From Halomicrobium zhouii (lineage in GTDB: Archaea; Halobacteriota; Halobacteria; Halobacteriales; Haloarculaceae), in NCBI RefSeq assembly GCF_900114435.1, contig NZ_FOZK01000004.1:186001-250000 (forward strand): a stretch of DNA of 64,000 nt, read 5' to 3'. A program made the translations under genes and the position numbers. Positions 50,349-58,758 of this stretch are shown here, in pieces. The notes below the pieces were generated by a model. It was not told where the DNA came from, searched no databases, and was given only the letters and a program-made list of their open reading frames with translations. Each line of letters starts with the position of its first letter. The stretch's first letter is position 1.

Positions 50349-53015
50349 ATGACACATTCGAAACTCGGCTCTCTTATCATCGTCTCAGTGCTGATACTGG
50401 TGGTCCTCGCGCCCGTGCTCACGTTCGCGAGCGCGCCCGCGACGGCCGCGAACACCTCCGACACGGCCGACACCTACGTCGTCGAGCAGGGTGGCGAGTG
50501 TATCCTGCTCGAACCGCACGGCGACGGCACGGAGACAGTCGAAGCGTTCTACGACTACCGCACCCCGTACACGGATCCGTCGGCCTGGGATTACTCCTCC
50601 TACGGGACCGAGCACCTGCAGGACAACCAGGTGAGCAAGGTGTTCGTCTACGAGGGGGCCGAGGGGACGAGCCTCGTCTTCCTCCACGACGAGCGCAGCG
50701 AAGACGGCGAGCCCCAGCCCTACGGGAGCACCATAACGATGCAGATATCCGACCTCCCCGAGGGGGTGTGGGCCGTCCAGGACGACACGTACCAGAACGA
50801 CAGTCAGGACGACAACTGGGAGATCGGCGACTCGTCGACTACAGTCGACTGGATGTGGCAGCCCGACCGCTCCGACGGCGGCGCCTACCGCGGCCTCCAC
50901 GGGATGGACGCCGAAGACGCCATCACGGTCGATCCCTCGTTCAACGAGGAGGCCGACCACTGGGGCGAGTGGAACTGGTCCGGCGACGACGACAACCGGA
51001 CCGAGCGCTGGGTCGCCCGCTCCGGCGACGGCACGGAGACCGAACTCGACACGACCGAGCCGATAACGATCCAGCGCGGCATCTGCGGCGCGGACGAGAC
51101 GGCGCCCGAGGCGAACGCGGACGTCTCGCCGACGACCGTCGCGCCCGGCGAGGACGTCACCTTCGACGCGAGCGAGTCGACGGACGACCTCGGTGTCGAG
51201 GGCTACGAGTGGGAGTTCGGCGACGGCAGCGAGCCGGCCACCGGCGAGACGGTCACGCACGCCTACGCCGAGAACGGGACCTACGATGCGACGCTGACGG
51301 TGACGGACGGCGCGAACAACACGGACACCGCCACCGTCCCGGTCACCGTCGAGGCCGAGGACACCGACGCAGCACCGACGGCCGTCCTCGAGGCCCCCGA
51401 GTCGGTGATGGCCGGCGAGCCAGCGACGTTCGACGCGCGCAACTCGACCGACGACGAGGGGATCGTCTCGTACCAGTGGACGGTCGACGGGGCGAGCGTC
51501 GACGCCGATGGCCCGACGCTGGAACGGACCTTCGCGGACGCCGGCACCTACACCGTCGGCGTGACGGTCGTCGACGGGAGCGACCAGACGAACGCCACGA
51601 CCACCGACGTGACCGTCGAGGCCGCGCCCGACGAGCCGCCGATGGCGGCGGCCAGCGCCGACCCGACGACCGTCGCACCCGGCGAGCCGGTGGCGTTCGA
51701 CGGTACCGCCTCGACCGACGACGGGGAGATAACGGCCTACGAGTGGGGGTTCGGCGACGGGAACGCGAGCGACGGCGCCACGGCCTCGCACGCGTACGCG
51801 AGCGCGGGAGAGTACGAGGCGACCCTCACGGTGACCGACGACGCGAACAACTCAGCCGACGCGACCGTGCCGGTGACCGTGGAAGCCGAGGAGACCGACG
51901 ACGACTCCGAAGACGAGAGCGGTGACGACGAGTCGGACGGCTCCGACGACGCCGACGATCGCGACGACAGCGGCGATTCTGACGACGCCGACGACAGCGA
52001 CGACTCGGACGGGCCGGACGAGACGGACGATTCCGGTGACGACAGTCCCAGCAGTAGCCCGAGTGACGGGAGCCCCAGCAGCGGCGGCAGCTCCGGCGGC
52101 ACCGGCGGCGCCGCGCCGCCCGCTGACGAGTCGTCCAGCGCGAGCGTCTCCCAGACCGACGACGGGCGACTCGTCGTCACTGTCGAGAACGCCGCCGAGG
52201 GCGAGGCCGTCTCGGCCGACGTCCCCGGCGACGAGAACGCCACGGGACTGCGTTCCGTCGAACTCGTCCCCGACACCGACGCCGACGAGCTGAACGTTAC
52301 CCTGTCCCCCAGTGACGACGTGAGCGCACCGAACGGGACCGACGCCGGGCTGTACGAGGTGCGCACCGAGAACGGGTCGACCGTCCGAAACGTCACTTAC
52401 CGGTTCGCGGTCGACCGCGCTGCCATCGGCGAGTCGGGCGAACTCCGGGTCCTGGCTGGCGACGGCTCGAACGTGACGGCGCTGAACCACACCGTCGTCG
52501 AGAACGGGTCGACGACCGTCCTCGATGCGACGACCGCCGACGTCGATCGGGTCGTGGTCGCGGCCGTCGCCCCCGACGTGTCGGCGACGGCCATCGGCAC
52601 CAACGGCACGGCGACGGCCGGCGAGCCCGCGACCGTCGAGGCGACGCTCGCCAACGACGGCCACCTCGACGCCAACCGGACGGTGAATCTCACCGTCGAC
52701 GGGGCGGTCGTCGACTCGCAGACCGTCACCGTCCGCGCGGGCGAGACGGCGAACGTCTCCTTCGAGACGACCTTCGACGCGGCGGGCGATGCGCGCATCT
52801 CGGTGGCCGGCACCGAGGCGACGATCACCGTCGCGTCGGCCGACGGCAGCACCGACACGGAGGGCGATACCGTCACCGGGGGCGACGCCGAGAGTTCGGA
52901 CACCGATACCGAGAGCACGGACGCTGCGCCGACCAGCGGCCAGAGCACGGAACTGGCCCTCGCCGGCCTCGGCATCCTGGTAATCGGCGCCGTGGGACTG
53001 ATCCGGATCTTGTAG
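50349..53015 (+). CDS. Secreted PKD-domain surface protein
   Basis: This is an 888-residue exported protein. An N-terminal hydrophobic signal (MTHSKLGSLIIVSVLILVVLAPVLTFASAPATAA) precedes a unique domain (40-250). Three PKD domains follow (about 255-336, 342-426, 431-513), each with the YxWxFGDG or equivalent segment and HAYA. An Asp/Ser-rich linker (515-600), a beta domain (595-690) and a CARDB-like domain (745-828) lead to a C-terminal membrane helix (868-888). Many N-glycosylation sequons (NGT, NAT, NVS) are present. It could be a surface adhesin or a glycoprotein that is an acceptor for the locus. A GTG at 50304 opens the same frame, adding 15 residues. Confidence 0.85.
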   Translation: MTHSKLGSLIIVSVLILVVLAPVLTFASAPATAANTSDTADTYVVEQGGECILLEPHGDGTETVEAFYDYRTPYTDPSAWDYSSYGTEHLQDNQVSKVFVYEGAEGTSLVFLHDERSEDGEPQPYGSTITMQISDLPEGVWAVQDDTYQNDSQDDNWEIGDSSTTVDWMWQPDRSDGGAYRGLHGMDAEDAITVDPSFNEEADHWGEWNWSGDDDNRTERWVARSGDGTETELDTTEPITIQRGICGADETAPEANADVSPTTVAPGEDVTFDASESTDDLGVEGYEWEFGDGSEPATGETVTHAYAENGTYDATLTVTDGANNTDTATVPVTVEAEDTDAAPTAVLEAPESVMAGEPATFDARNSTDDEGIVSYQWTVDGASVDADGPTLERTFADAGTYTVGVTVVDGSDQTNATTTDVTVEAAPDEPPMAAASADPTTVAPGEPVAFDGTASTDDGEITAYEWGFGDGNASDGATASHAYASAGEYEATLTVTDDANNSADATVPVTVEAEETDDDSEDESGDDESDGSDDADDRDDSGDSDDADDSDDSDGPDETDDSGDDSPSSSPSDGSPSSGGSSGGTGGAAPPADESSSASVSQTDDGRLVVTVENAAEGEAVSADVPGDENATGLRSVELVPDTDADELNVTLSPSDDVSAPNGTDAGLYEVRTENGSTVRNVTYRFAVDRAAIGESGELRVLAGDGSNVTALNHTVVENGSTTVLDATTADVDRVVVAAVAPDVSATAIGTNGTATAGEPATVEATLANDGHLDANRTVNLTVDGAVVDSQTVTVRAGETANVSFETTFDAAGDARISVAGTEATITVASADGSTDTEGDTVTGGDAESSDTDTESTDAAPTSGQSTELALAGLGILVIGAVGLIRIL

Positions 53016-53355
53016 TCGCTAACGTCTGGCTGTTTTTCCCTCGCCGTTACTCGTTCCGTCTGTCTCCTCAGATCGGCTTGTCTTCACAGCTCGTTCCGGG
53101 TATGGCCACGCTATCGTAGCGTCGTAGCAACGGGAAAGCACACGGTGCGGGCGCCCGACTTGTCGACCACGAGAGACGCGCCGAACGAAACGACAGTCCC
53201 CGTCGCTCCCGACGACAGCGGACGGCGACGACGAGACACGCGCACCGATGACTCTCAGAGAGGAGCGACAGCGTGATTCCGACCACGTCGCCGAGAGGTT
53301 CGGGGACGATAGCGCCTGACGAGAATAGGTGTTCTGGCCGCGTGAGACTACCGCA
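53016..53355. other. Intergenic region
   Basis: No gene is supported. TGTTTTTCCC at about 53031-53040, just after the PKD stop codon, may act as a T-rich terminator. The rest shows nothing distinctive. Confidence 0.4.
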
Positions 53356-54369
53356 CTACTGCACTGTCACCCAGAGGTGGACGTGCCCCTCGGCGTTCTC
53401 GGCGGACGGCGTCTCGGGGGCCTCGCCGCGGTAGACGTAGTAGGCCAGGCGGAGGTCCTCGCCGGTCATCGACGGCTCGACCTGGTGGGTGGCCCGCCAG
53501 GTCTCGTTGGCCGGAACCTGCGACGCCAGCGTCTGGAGGCGCTCGCGCTCGGTCACCGCCACGCCGTCGGTCCCGTTCCGGTCCACTCGCTGGAGTTCGA
53601 CGACGGCGGTGTAGTCGGCGGGCTCCTCGTAGCGGTTCTCGACTTCGAGCGTGAGCTCGTGGGCCTCGCCGGCGGTGAGGTTCGTCGGGTAGCCGGAAGC
53701 GACGTAATCGCCGTCCGACGACTCGGTGACCAGCGAGACGCTGGTGTAGGACTCGCCCTGGGTCGGGCCCGTCAGCCCGAAGGCGAGGCTCCCGACGGCC
53801 AGCAGGACGGCGACGACGAGGACGGCGCTGAGGACGGTGTCGGTCGCCGTCCCCGCGGCCAGCCAGTCCCGGGTCCGCGCGCCGAATCCCAGGAGTGAGG
53901 GCGGACTGTACCGTTCGTTCGGCGAGAGCGCGAACCGGCGGACGATGCCGACGATCGAGAGCGCGACCACCAGGACGGTGACGCTGGTGACGACGGTGGC
54001 CGTCTCGAAAGGAATCCCGAGCAGGCCGTGGATCACCGCGAGAATCGGCAGGAGGGCGAGGCTGAAGCCGAACGAGAGCCCGAACCGCTCGATGGTCCCG
54101 GGGCTGTACGCCGACGCGCTCACTGGGTGTGAGCGCGTTCCGGTGGGGCGTCCGGGGAACAGCGCGGCGACGAGCGCGTAGCCGGGCAAGACGAGGACGA
54201 ACACCATCCCGACGAGCGCCCGCGGCCACGAGTAGCCGGCGTCCGAGCCCAGCAGGACCGCGAAGACGAGCGCGGTCAGGACGACGACGGCCAGGAGGTC
54301 GAGTGGGAACCCCGCCAGGAGCGAGCGTATCCGCCCCGGTTCGCTGTCCGTCGACGATGCTGTCGTCAT
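53356..54369 (-). CDS. DUF1616 family membrane protein
   Basis: This 337-residue protein has four or five membrane helices in its first 200 residues, with the segment LLGSDAGYSWPRALVGMVFVLVLPGYALVAALFPG and SPGTIERFGLSFGFSLALLPILAVI typical of DUF1616. A soluble C-terminal beta domain follows (about 215-337). Its role is unknown, but the family appears in archaeal surface-glycan loci. It is divergent from the second FemAB-like gene, with an ATAACAA element about 110 nt upstream. Confidence 0.83.
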   Translation of the reverse strand: MTTASSTDSEPGRIRSLLAGFPLDLLAVVVLTALVFAVLLGSDAGYSWPRALVGMVFVLVLPGYALVAALFPGRPTGTRSHPVSASAYSPGTIERFGLSFGFSLALLPILAVIHGLLGIPFETATVVTSVTVLVVALSIVGIVRRFALSPNERYSPPSLLGFGARTRDWLAAGTATDTVLSAVLVVAVLLAVGSLAFGLTGPTQGESYTSVSLVTESSDGDYVASGYPTNLTAGEAHELTLEVENRYEEPADYTAVVELQRVDRNGTDGVAVTERERLQTLASQVPANETWRATHQVEPSMTGEDLRLAYYVYRGEAPETPSAENAEGHVHLWVTVQ

Positions 54370-54440
54370 CGGTCATCACCCGTCCCGGAACCGCCCCTGG
54401 CCGCTGCGGTCGGTGCGCACGACTGCTGAGTCCCGAACAT
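54366..54440 (-). CDS. Possible leader mini-ORF before the DUF1616 gene
   Basis: An ATG at 54440 opens 24 codons that end with TGA overlapping the DUF1616 start (ATGA). It lies 42 nt after an ATAACAA element. Coding status is uncertain. Confidence 0.25.
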   Translation of the reverse strand: MFGTQQSCAPTAAARGGSGTGDDR

Positions 54441-54472
54441 CACTGGTTACGACAACCTAGTCGCAACGAGCG

Positions 54473-54482
54473 TTTTGTTATA
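54473..54482 (-). promoter_or_regulatory. ATAACAA promoter element
   Basis: The minus strand reads TATAACAAAA, 42 nt before the mini-ORF ATG that leads the DUF1616 gene. Confidence 0.55.
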
Positions 54483-54547
54483 GATACCCTTCGCCTCAGA
54501 CGCCGCCAAATAACATTTCTACCGGGGTGCGTGGGACGGTGTGTTGA

Positions 54548-54595
54548 ATGGGTGCTTCACGACACCGGCCAGGACGTAGGGTGGCCACGCGATGA
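54548..54595 (+). CDS. Possible leader mini-ORF before the second FemAB-like gene
   Basis: An ATG at 54548 opens 15 codons that end with TGA overlapping the ATG of the FemAB-like gene (ATGA). A related element (AATAACATT) lies about 38 nt upstream. Coding status is uncertain. Confidence 0.22.
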   Translation: MGASRHRPGRRVATR

Positions 54596-55596
54596 GTATC
54601 GAAATCGAGGCGTTCACGCGCGAGCAGCGTTCGGAGTGGGACCGGCTGGTCGAGCAGTCGCCGGGCGCGACGCCGTTCCACCGGTTCGCGCTCCTGGAGG
54701 TCGTCGCCGACCACGCGGGTGCGACCCTCCACCCCCTCGTGGGGTACAAGGGCCAGGAACCGGTCGGGCTCTTCCCGGTCTTCGTCGTGCGGAAGGGCCC
54801 CGTCGCGACGGCGTTCTCGCCGCCGCCGAGCCTGAAGATCACCTACCTGGGTCCGACGCTGCTCAACGTCGCGAAGCTGAAACCGAGCAAGGCGGAACGT
54901 CGCAATCGCCGGTTCGTCGAGGGCTGTCTCGACTACGTCGACGAGCAGTTCGGCCCGCGCTACGTCCACGTGCGGACGCACACACGCTACTGCGACACCC
55001 GACCGTTCACCTGGAAAGGGTACGAGTCGACGCCGAACTTCACCTACGTCGTCGACCTCTCGGACGGCCCGGACGCGCTGTTCGACCGGTTCAGCCGCGA
55101 CGCGCGAAAGAACGTCCGCGACGCCCAGGACGCCGATTGCGTCGTCGAGGAGCGCGGCGCCGACGCCGCCTGCACCATCGTCGACCAGGTGCGCCGGCGC
55201 CACGAGGAACAGGACGAGTGGTACCCCCTGACGACCGACTTCGTCACCGACCTGTACGAGCGGGCGCCCGAGGGCGTCGTCCGACCCTACGTCTGTGAGG
55301 TTGACGGCAGGACCGTCGGTGGCTCGCTCACGCTCGAACACGGCGACACGGCCTACGGGTGGCAGGGCGTCGTCAAACCCGACGTGGACCTCGACGTCAA
55401 CGACGTCGTCCACTGGCACGTCATCAACGAGGCCGCCGACCGCGGTGTCACCCGGTACGACCTCGTCGGCGCGAACGAGCCACGTCTCTCCCGGTACAAG
55501 GCGAAGTTCGCGCCGACGCTCGAGTCCTACGACGGCCTGGAGAAGTCCAGCCCCGGGATGTCGCTCGCAGCGAAGACGTACAAACGACTCCGTTGA
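54592..55596 (+). CDS. FemAB-like aminoacyl/acyltransferase (second)
   Basis: This 334-residue paralogue of 34175-35179 has the same two-lobed layout. The first lobe has VGYKGQEPVGLFPVFVVRKGPVATAFSPPPSLKITYLGPTLL and the second FDRFSRDARKNVRDAQDADCVV, TVGGSLTLEHGDTAYGWQGVVKPD and YDLVGANEPRLSRYKAKFAPTLESYDGLEKSS. The final segment closely matches that of the first copy. Acceptor and donor are unknown. It starts after a 15-codon ORF overlapping in ATGA and is at the right edge of the glycan locus. Confidence 0.82.
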   Translation: MSIEIEAFTREQRSEWDRLVEQSPGATPFHRFALLEVVADHAGATLHPLVGYKGQEPVGLFPVFVVRKGPVATAFSPPPSLKITYLGPTLLNVAKLKPSKAERRNRRFVEGCLDYVDEQFGPRYVHVRTHTRYCDTRPFTWKGYESTPNFTYVVDLSDGPDALFDRFSRDARKNVRDAQDADCVVEERGADAACTIVDQVRRRHEEQDEWYPLTTDFVTDLYERAPEGVVRPYVCEVDGRTVGGSLTLEHGDTAYGWQGVVKPDVDLDVNDVVHWHVINEAADRGVTRYDLVGANEPRLSRYKAKFAPTLESYDGLEKSSPGMSLAAKTYKRLR

Positions 55597-55666
55597 TAGC
55601 GGTCTCTGCTGACAGTTCCGGCTACGGCCTCGTCAAAAAAGCACGATTCTCGCGTCCGGTCGACCG

Positions 55667-56020
55667 TCAGTCTTCGTCGATCCGGTCGATCTGGTCGACC
55701 CACTGTTCGATGTGCGGGTCGCCGCGGTACTGGACGGTGCCGTCGTCGGGGTCGTACTCGACGACTTCCGCGTCGTCGAGTTTCGGCAGGTGGGTGTGGT
55801 GGAGCGAGGACCGCAGGTACGTGCAGTTCGACGATTCTTCCCCGATGTCGCCGTAGGTCTCCTCGATAGCGTTGACGATGTCCTCGATCCGATGCGTCGC
55901 GTTGGGTTCCTCCATCAGCGCCCGCATGACTGCCCGACGGCGTTCCGGCGCGAGTAACCGAAGAACCGAACTCGGAAGTCGGTCTGGTGCGTCGCGCCGC
56001 GCCGTAGTATCCTGACCCAT
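55667..56020 (-). CDS. DUF7344 winged-helix regulator (soluble)
   Basis: This 117-residue protein has the DUF7344 signature: VLRLLAPERRRAVMRALMEEPNATHRIEDIVNAIEE, then SLHHTHLPKLDDAEVVEYDPDDGTVQY. It lacks the C-terminal membrane helices of the two larger relatives in the window. It starts 35 nt after an ATAACAA element, the last member of the apparent regulon with a recognisable gene, so it may be its regulator or a member of it. Confidence 0.82.
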   Translation of the reverse strand: MGQDTTARRDAPDRLPSSVLRLLAPERRRAVMRALMEEPNATHRIEDIVNAIEETYGDIGEESSNCTYLRSSLHHTHLPKLDDAEVVEYDPDDGTVQYRGDPHIEQWVDQIDRIDED

Positions 56021-56045
56021 TGGAACCTCCTCAGAGACGGCGGGG

Positions 56046-56055
56046 TATTGTTATG
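56046..56055 (-). promoter_or_regulatory. ATAACAA promoter element
   Basis: The minus strand reads CATAACAATA, 35 nt before the DUF7344 gene ATG. Confidence 0.65.
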
Positions 56056-56247
56056 ACGCCTTTTTCGAGGTGGTAACGCTTCCTTATGGCTACCGGAGAT
56101 CGCTACGGAGAAGCCGCAATTCGTGGGATGATAGGCGTCTGCCCTCATCCGGTGCGACCGTGTCACGGACTACCGAGACGCTAGACAGATCGCGGACGGC
56201 CAGGTCGAAATCAGCCCATAGCATCGCACGAATTCGGATAACTGAGT

Positions 56248-56257
56248 TATAACAATA
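56248..56257 (+). promoter_or_regulatory. Orphan ATAACAA element
   Basis: TATAACAATA matches the motif, but the only ATG close by is 13 nt downstream and opens 29 codons. No recognised gene follows on the plus strand for 500 bases. Confidence 0.4.
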
Positions 56258-56759
56258 GGGATGGCTCGCCTGTACCCCACTGGGGAAGTCGGCTATCGCT
56301 TCCCTGCGCGATGTGACTGCCCACCCCAGCACGCTCTCACCCCACCCTGAATCCCACCCCAAGTGCCCCTTTTTACCGCTCTTTCGTGCCCGCGACTGCG
56401 CTCACGATATCCGGTTCCACTCCATCCAGGGCCGGGGTGACAGCGTGAATCCCCACTGCGTTCGATTCCGTCACGGGTTCGTGTTTTCCCGCACCTACTC
56501 GAAACGCCCCCGAGCGTCAGCCGTGGCTTAGGGTCCAGTAGTATCCACCAGGCGGACTGAACAGTGGGGCGCGTTTAATAGACGGTGTCCCCCTGTGTCG
56601 GGCACGACGTTCGCGTTGACGTGGGAGTGCGCTCGAATCCAGTCCGACCGTGAACGAACAGCGACGCCCCGTTCCGTCCGCCCGCGAGGTGCCGCCTCGG
56701 ACCCGTCGAGCGCTCACGTGACCGACTGACTGCGAACGGAGCCAGGAGGACCACCGACG

Positions 56760-57245
56760 ATGGAAGGCACGACACAACGGAGAGTCGAACTGTACGTCCG
56801 CTCGCTCGCGCCGTGCGGAACGAGCACCGAACAGAACGAGATCGTCGAGCGACTGCGAGATCTCGAACGCCGCGACGTCGTCGACGACGTCGACCTGACA
56901 GTGTGGGGTGACGCCGTCTGTCTCGACGGTGCCAGCGCGACCGTCGGGACGGGCAGGCACGTCGCCGACCGCGTCCGGGAGTTCCACAGCTGGTGTGGGG
57001 ACGGACGGACGTCGCTCGACCCGTTCTTCACCTGGTCGACGGTCGAGTCGTCGCTCTCGGGCGACTCGTTCCGGCGCGTCGTCCTCCCCCAGCGATGTCT
57101 CGCGCTCTACGACGACGGCCAGTTACAGGAGGTGTATCCCCGGCAGGTCGACGGCGCCGTGGAGTCGCTGGCGGACGGGGTGCGGTCGCTCGAGTCGGCC
57201 ACGAACGGGAACGCGGACCCGTCGCTCGCCTTCGAGGAGGTTTAG
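56760..57245 (+). CDS. Conserved haloarchaeal protein (161 aa), possible HTH-type
   Basis: This protein starts MEGTTQRRVELYVRSLAPCGTSTEQNEIVERLRDLERRDVVDDVDLTVWGDAVCLD and has FFTWSTVESSLSGDSFRRVVLPQRCLALYDDGQLQEVYP. I recognise the VELYVRSLAP start and VxDVxxxVWGxxVCLD segment from a haloarchaeal family of unknown function sometimes annotated as an HTH-domain protein. The last 4 nt overlap the stop of the convergent DUF5658 gene. No other feature supports a function. Confidence 0.72.
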   Translation: MEGTTQRRVELYVRSLAPCGTSTEQNEIVERLRDLERRDVVDDVDLTVWGDAVCLDGASATVGTGRHVADRVREFHSWCGDGRTSLDPFFTWSTVESSLSGDSFRRVVLPQRCLALYDDGQLQEVYPRQVDGAVESLADGVRSLESATNGNADPSLAFEEV

Positions 57246-57631
57246 CCGGCGTTGAGGATGGTGAGGACGTTGAGCGTGACGGCGATTCCCTGTGGGAGCG
57301 CCAGGCCCGCCATCGCGGCGACGCCGTAGCGCCGTCCCAGGACGTGCCAGATGATCGCGACCCAGGAGACGGCGACGAGTTTGAGGACGACCAGTCCGGC
57401 GACCCCGTACTGCGAGAGGATGGCGAGGACGAACGGGTTCTGCTCGCGCAACCCGATTCCGAGCCCGTAGACGGTCGTCACGAGATCCCCGAGGACTGCG
57501 GCGGCGCCCAGGGCGCAGACGGCGCCGACGACGGGAGTCGTCGTCAACACCCCCCAGCCGGACCGGTCCGGGGGCGAGTCGTTCGTCGTCTGCTGCGTCG
57601 TGGCGTGGTCCGCCTGAACAGGGTCGGGCAT
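57242..57631 (-). CDS. DUF5658 family membrane protein
   Basis: This 129-residue protein has a disordered N-terminal tail and about three membrane helices. The segment GDLVTTVYGLGIGLREQNPFVLAILSQYG is the DUF5658 signature (TTxYGLxxGLxExNP). The start at 57631 (MPDPVQADH) is preferred to 57655. Its function is unknown. It overlaps the upstream convergent gene by 4 nt at the 3-prime ends. Confidence 0.8.
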   Translation of the reverse strand: MPDPVQADHATTQQTTNDSPPDRSGWGVLTTTPVVGAVCALGAAAVLGDLVTTVYGLGIGLREQNPFVLAILSQYGVAGLVVLKLVAVSWVAIIWHVLGRRYGVAAMAGLALPQGIAVTLNVLTILNAG

Positions 57632-58404
57632 CGATGGATCGCGCAGAGAGCGCACGCAAACCGACGCGCGATGCCCGTTTGGTTACTCAGTCGCTATCCG
57701 GGAGTACATTCGCCATAGGACGGGAGGGCGCCCGGATTGGCGCCGAGCACTCCTGTCGTGCCGGGGCGTCGCCGCCGGTGGGTACGCCCTTCCTACGACC
57801 AGTCCGGGGCTATCGTAACCCGGGACTGCCGTGACCCAGGACTGCCATGACCCGGGACTGCCGTGACCCGGGACTGTCCTTCCGTGGCCTGCTCGGCCCT
57901 GACAGGCCCTGTCCAGATGGGCCCCTCCCCTACCGTCGCTGTTCGACGGAGCGTGACGGGCGGCCCCAACCTCTAGTTTCGCTTACGTCTAAATATTACT
58001 GCAGCTGAAACGATACGTTCTGGCACGCGGCCCGCGCGGGTAGATCTCCACCGACAGCGGGCCACGTCGAGGGCCGTCCCTGTTCCGCTACCGGGCCACA
58101 TCGACCGCAGAACCGCCCCGTCGTCGCCCCGCGCCGCTACTCGACGGGTGGTGCCTCCCGGTCCGTTCGGCCCGTCCGTCGTTGGCGCCGCCTCCAGCGT
58201 TTCGCACCGAAATCCCATCTCACGGCAGTTCTACGGGCGTTCCACGACGACAGTCGCTGTCGTGGCCCTCGTCAGCCGCGCACCACCGAACGTCGGACTT
58301 ATCGGTTTCTAGAATAATGGGTGGCGCTGACAAACGTGACAGGGGGTGCCAATCCCGGGGCGGCCCTGGAGCGCTCCCTCGTTCGCTGGCGATGAGTCGC
58401 CGCG
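57632..58404. other. Intergenic region containing a tandem repeat
   Basis: No gene is supported in about 770 bases. A 16-bp tandem repeat lies at 57814-57877. A TATA-like ATTACTG stretch near 57995 has no clear gene after it. Confidence 0.45.
57814..57877 (+). repeat. Four tandem copies of a 16-bp unit
   Basis: The unit CGTGACCCGGGACTGC repeats at 57814, 57830, 57846 and 57862 with one or two changes per copy. It lies in non-coding DNA. The copies are contiguous with no spacers, so it is not a CRISPR. Confidence 0.8.
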
Positions 58405-58758
58405 TCACTCGATGTCGATGGGGACGCCGTCGGTGGCGCTCGTCGGAGCGACGGTGCGGTCGTCGTGGTCGTAGTCGAGGAGTCCCGCGTCGTCGAGTTT
58501 CGGCAGGTGGCGGTGGTGGAGGGAGACGTGCACGTCGCGGACCGTCGACTCCGGGACGGTCATCGCGGCGGCGTCCGCCTCCTGGGCGGCGACGTCCTGT
58601 GCCAGCCGCTCGACGGGGACTGGCGAATCGTAGCCTCTCATAATCGAGAGGACGCGGCGACGCCGTTCCGTGGTGAGTACGTCGAACAGTTCGTCGACGG
58701 ACGATTCGTCGGTCGCGACCGATCGGACGTCGGAGTTCGTGGGTACAGTGTTGCTCAT
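58405..58758 (-). CDS. DUF7344 winged-helix regulator (soluble)
   Basis: This 117-residue protein has the DUF7344 layout: ELFDVLTTERRRRVLSIMRGYDSPVPVERLAQDVAAQE, then VHVSLHHRHLPKLDDAGLLDYDHDDRTVAPT. The frame extends to 58836, but the extra residues are Arg/Trp-rich and not family-like; ATG 58758 (MSNTVPTNSD) is chosen. It is the fourth DUF7344 protein in the window. A small soluble DNA-binding regulator is likely. Confidence 0.8.
   Translation of the reverse strand: MSNTVPTNSDVRSVATDESSVDELFDVLTTERRRRVLSIMRGYDSPVPVERLAQDVAAQEADAAAMTVPESTVRDVHVSLHHRHLPKLDDAGLLDYDHDDRTVAPTSATDGVPIDIE

Larger units (their letters stand above)
56021..56759. other. Intergenic region at the right edge of the glycan locus
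   Basis: No convincing gene is present in about 740 bases. The left end holds the promoter of the DUF7344 gene. A plus-strand ATAACAA element at 56248-56257 has no start codon at the usual distance. The ORF-like stretches after it have non-haloarchaeal composition (low Asp/Glu) and are probably not coding. It may contain a degraded gene. Confidence 0.4.

Noticed and set aside
56313-56531. 72-codon frame after the orphan promoter element
   Set aside because: It starts at GTG, is rich in Pro, His and Arg with little Asp or Glu, and has no family resemblance. It is probably not coding.
56517-56580. Possible end of an insertion sequence (a stretch reading GTCCAGTAGTATCCACCAGG)
   Set aside because: The stretch felt familiar from mobile-element ends, but no transposase, inverted repeat or target duplication could be found nearby.
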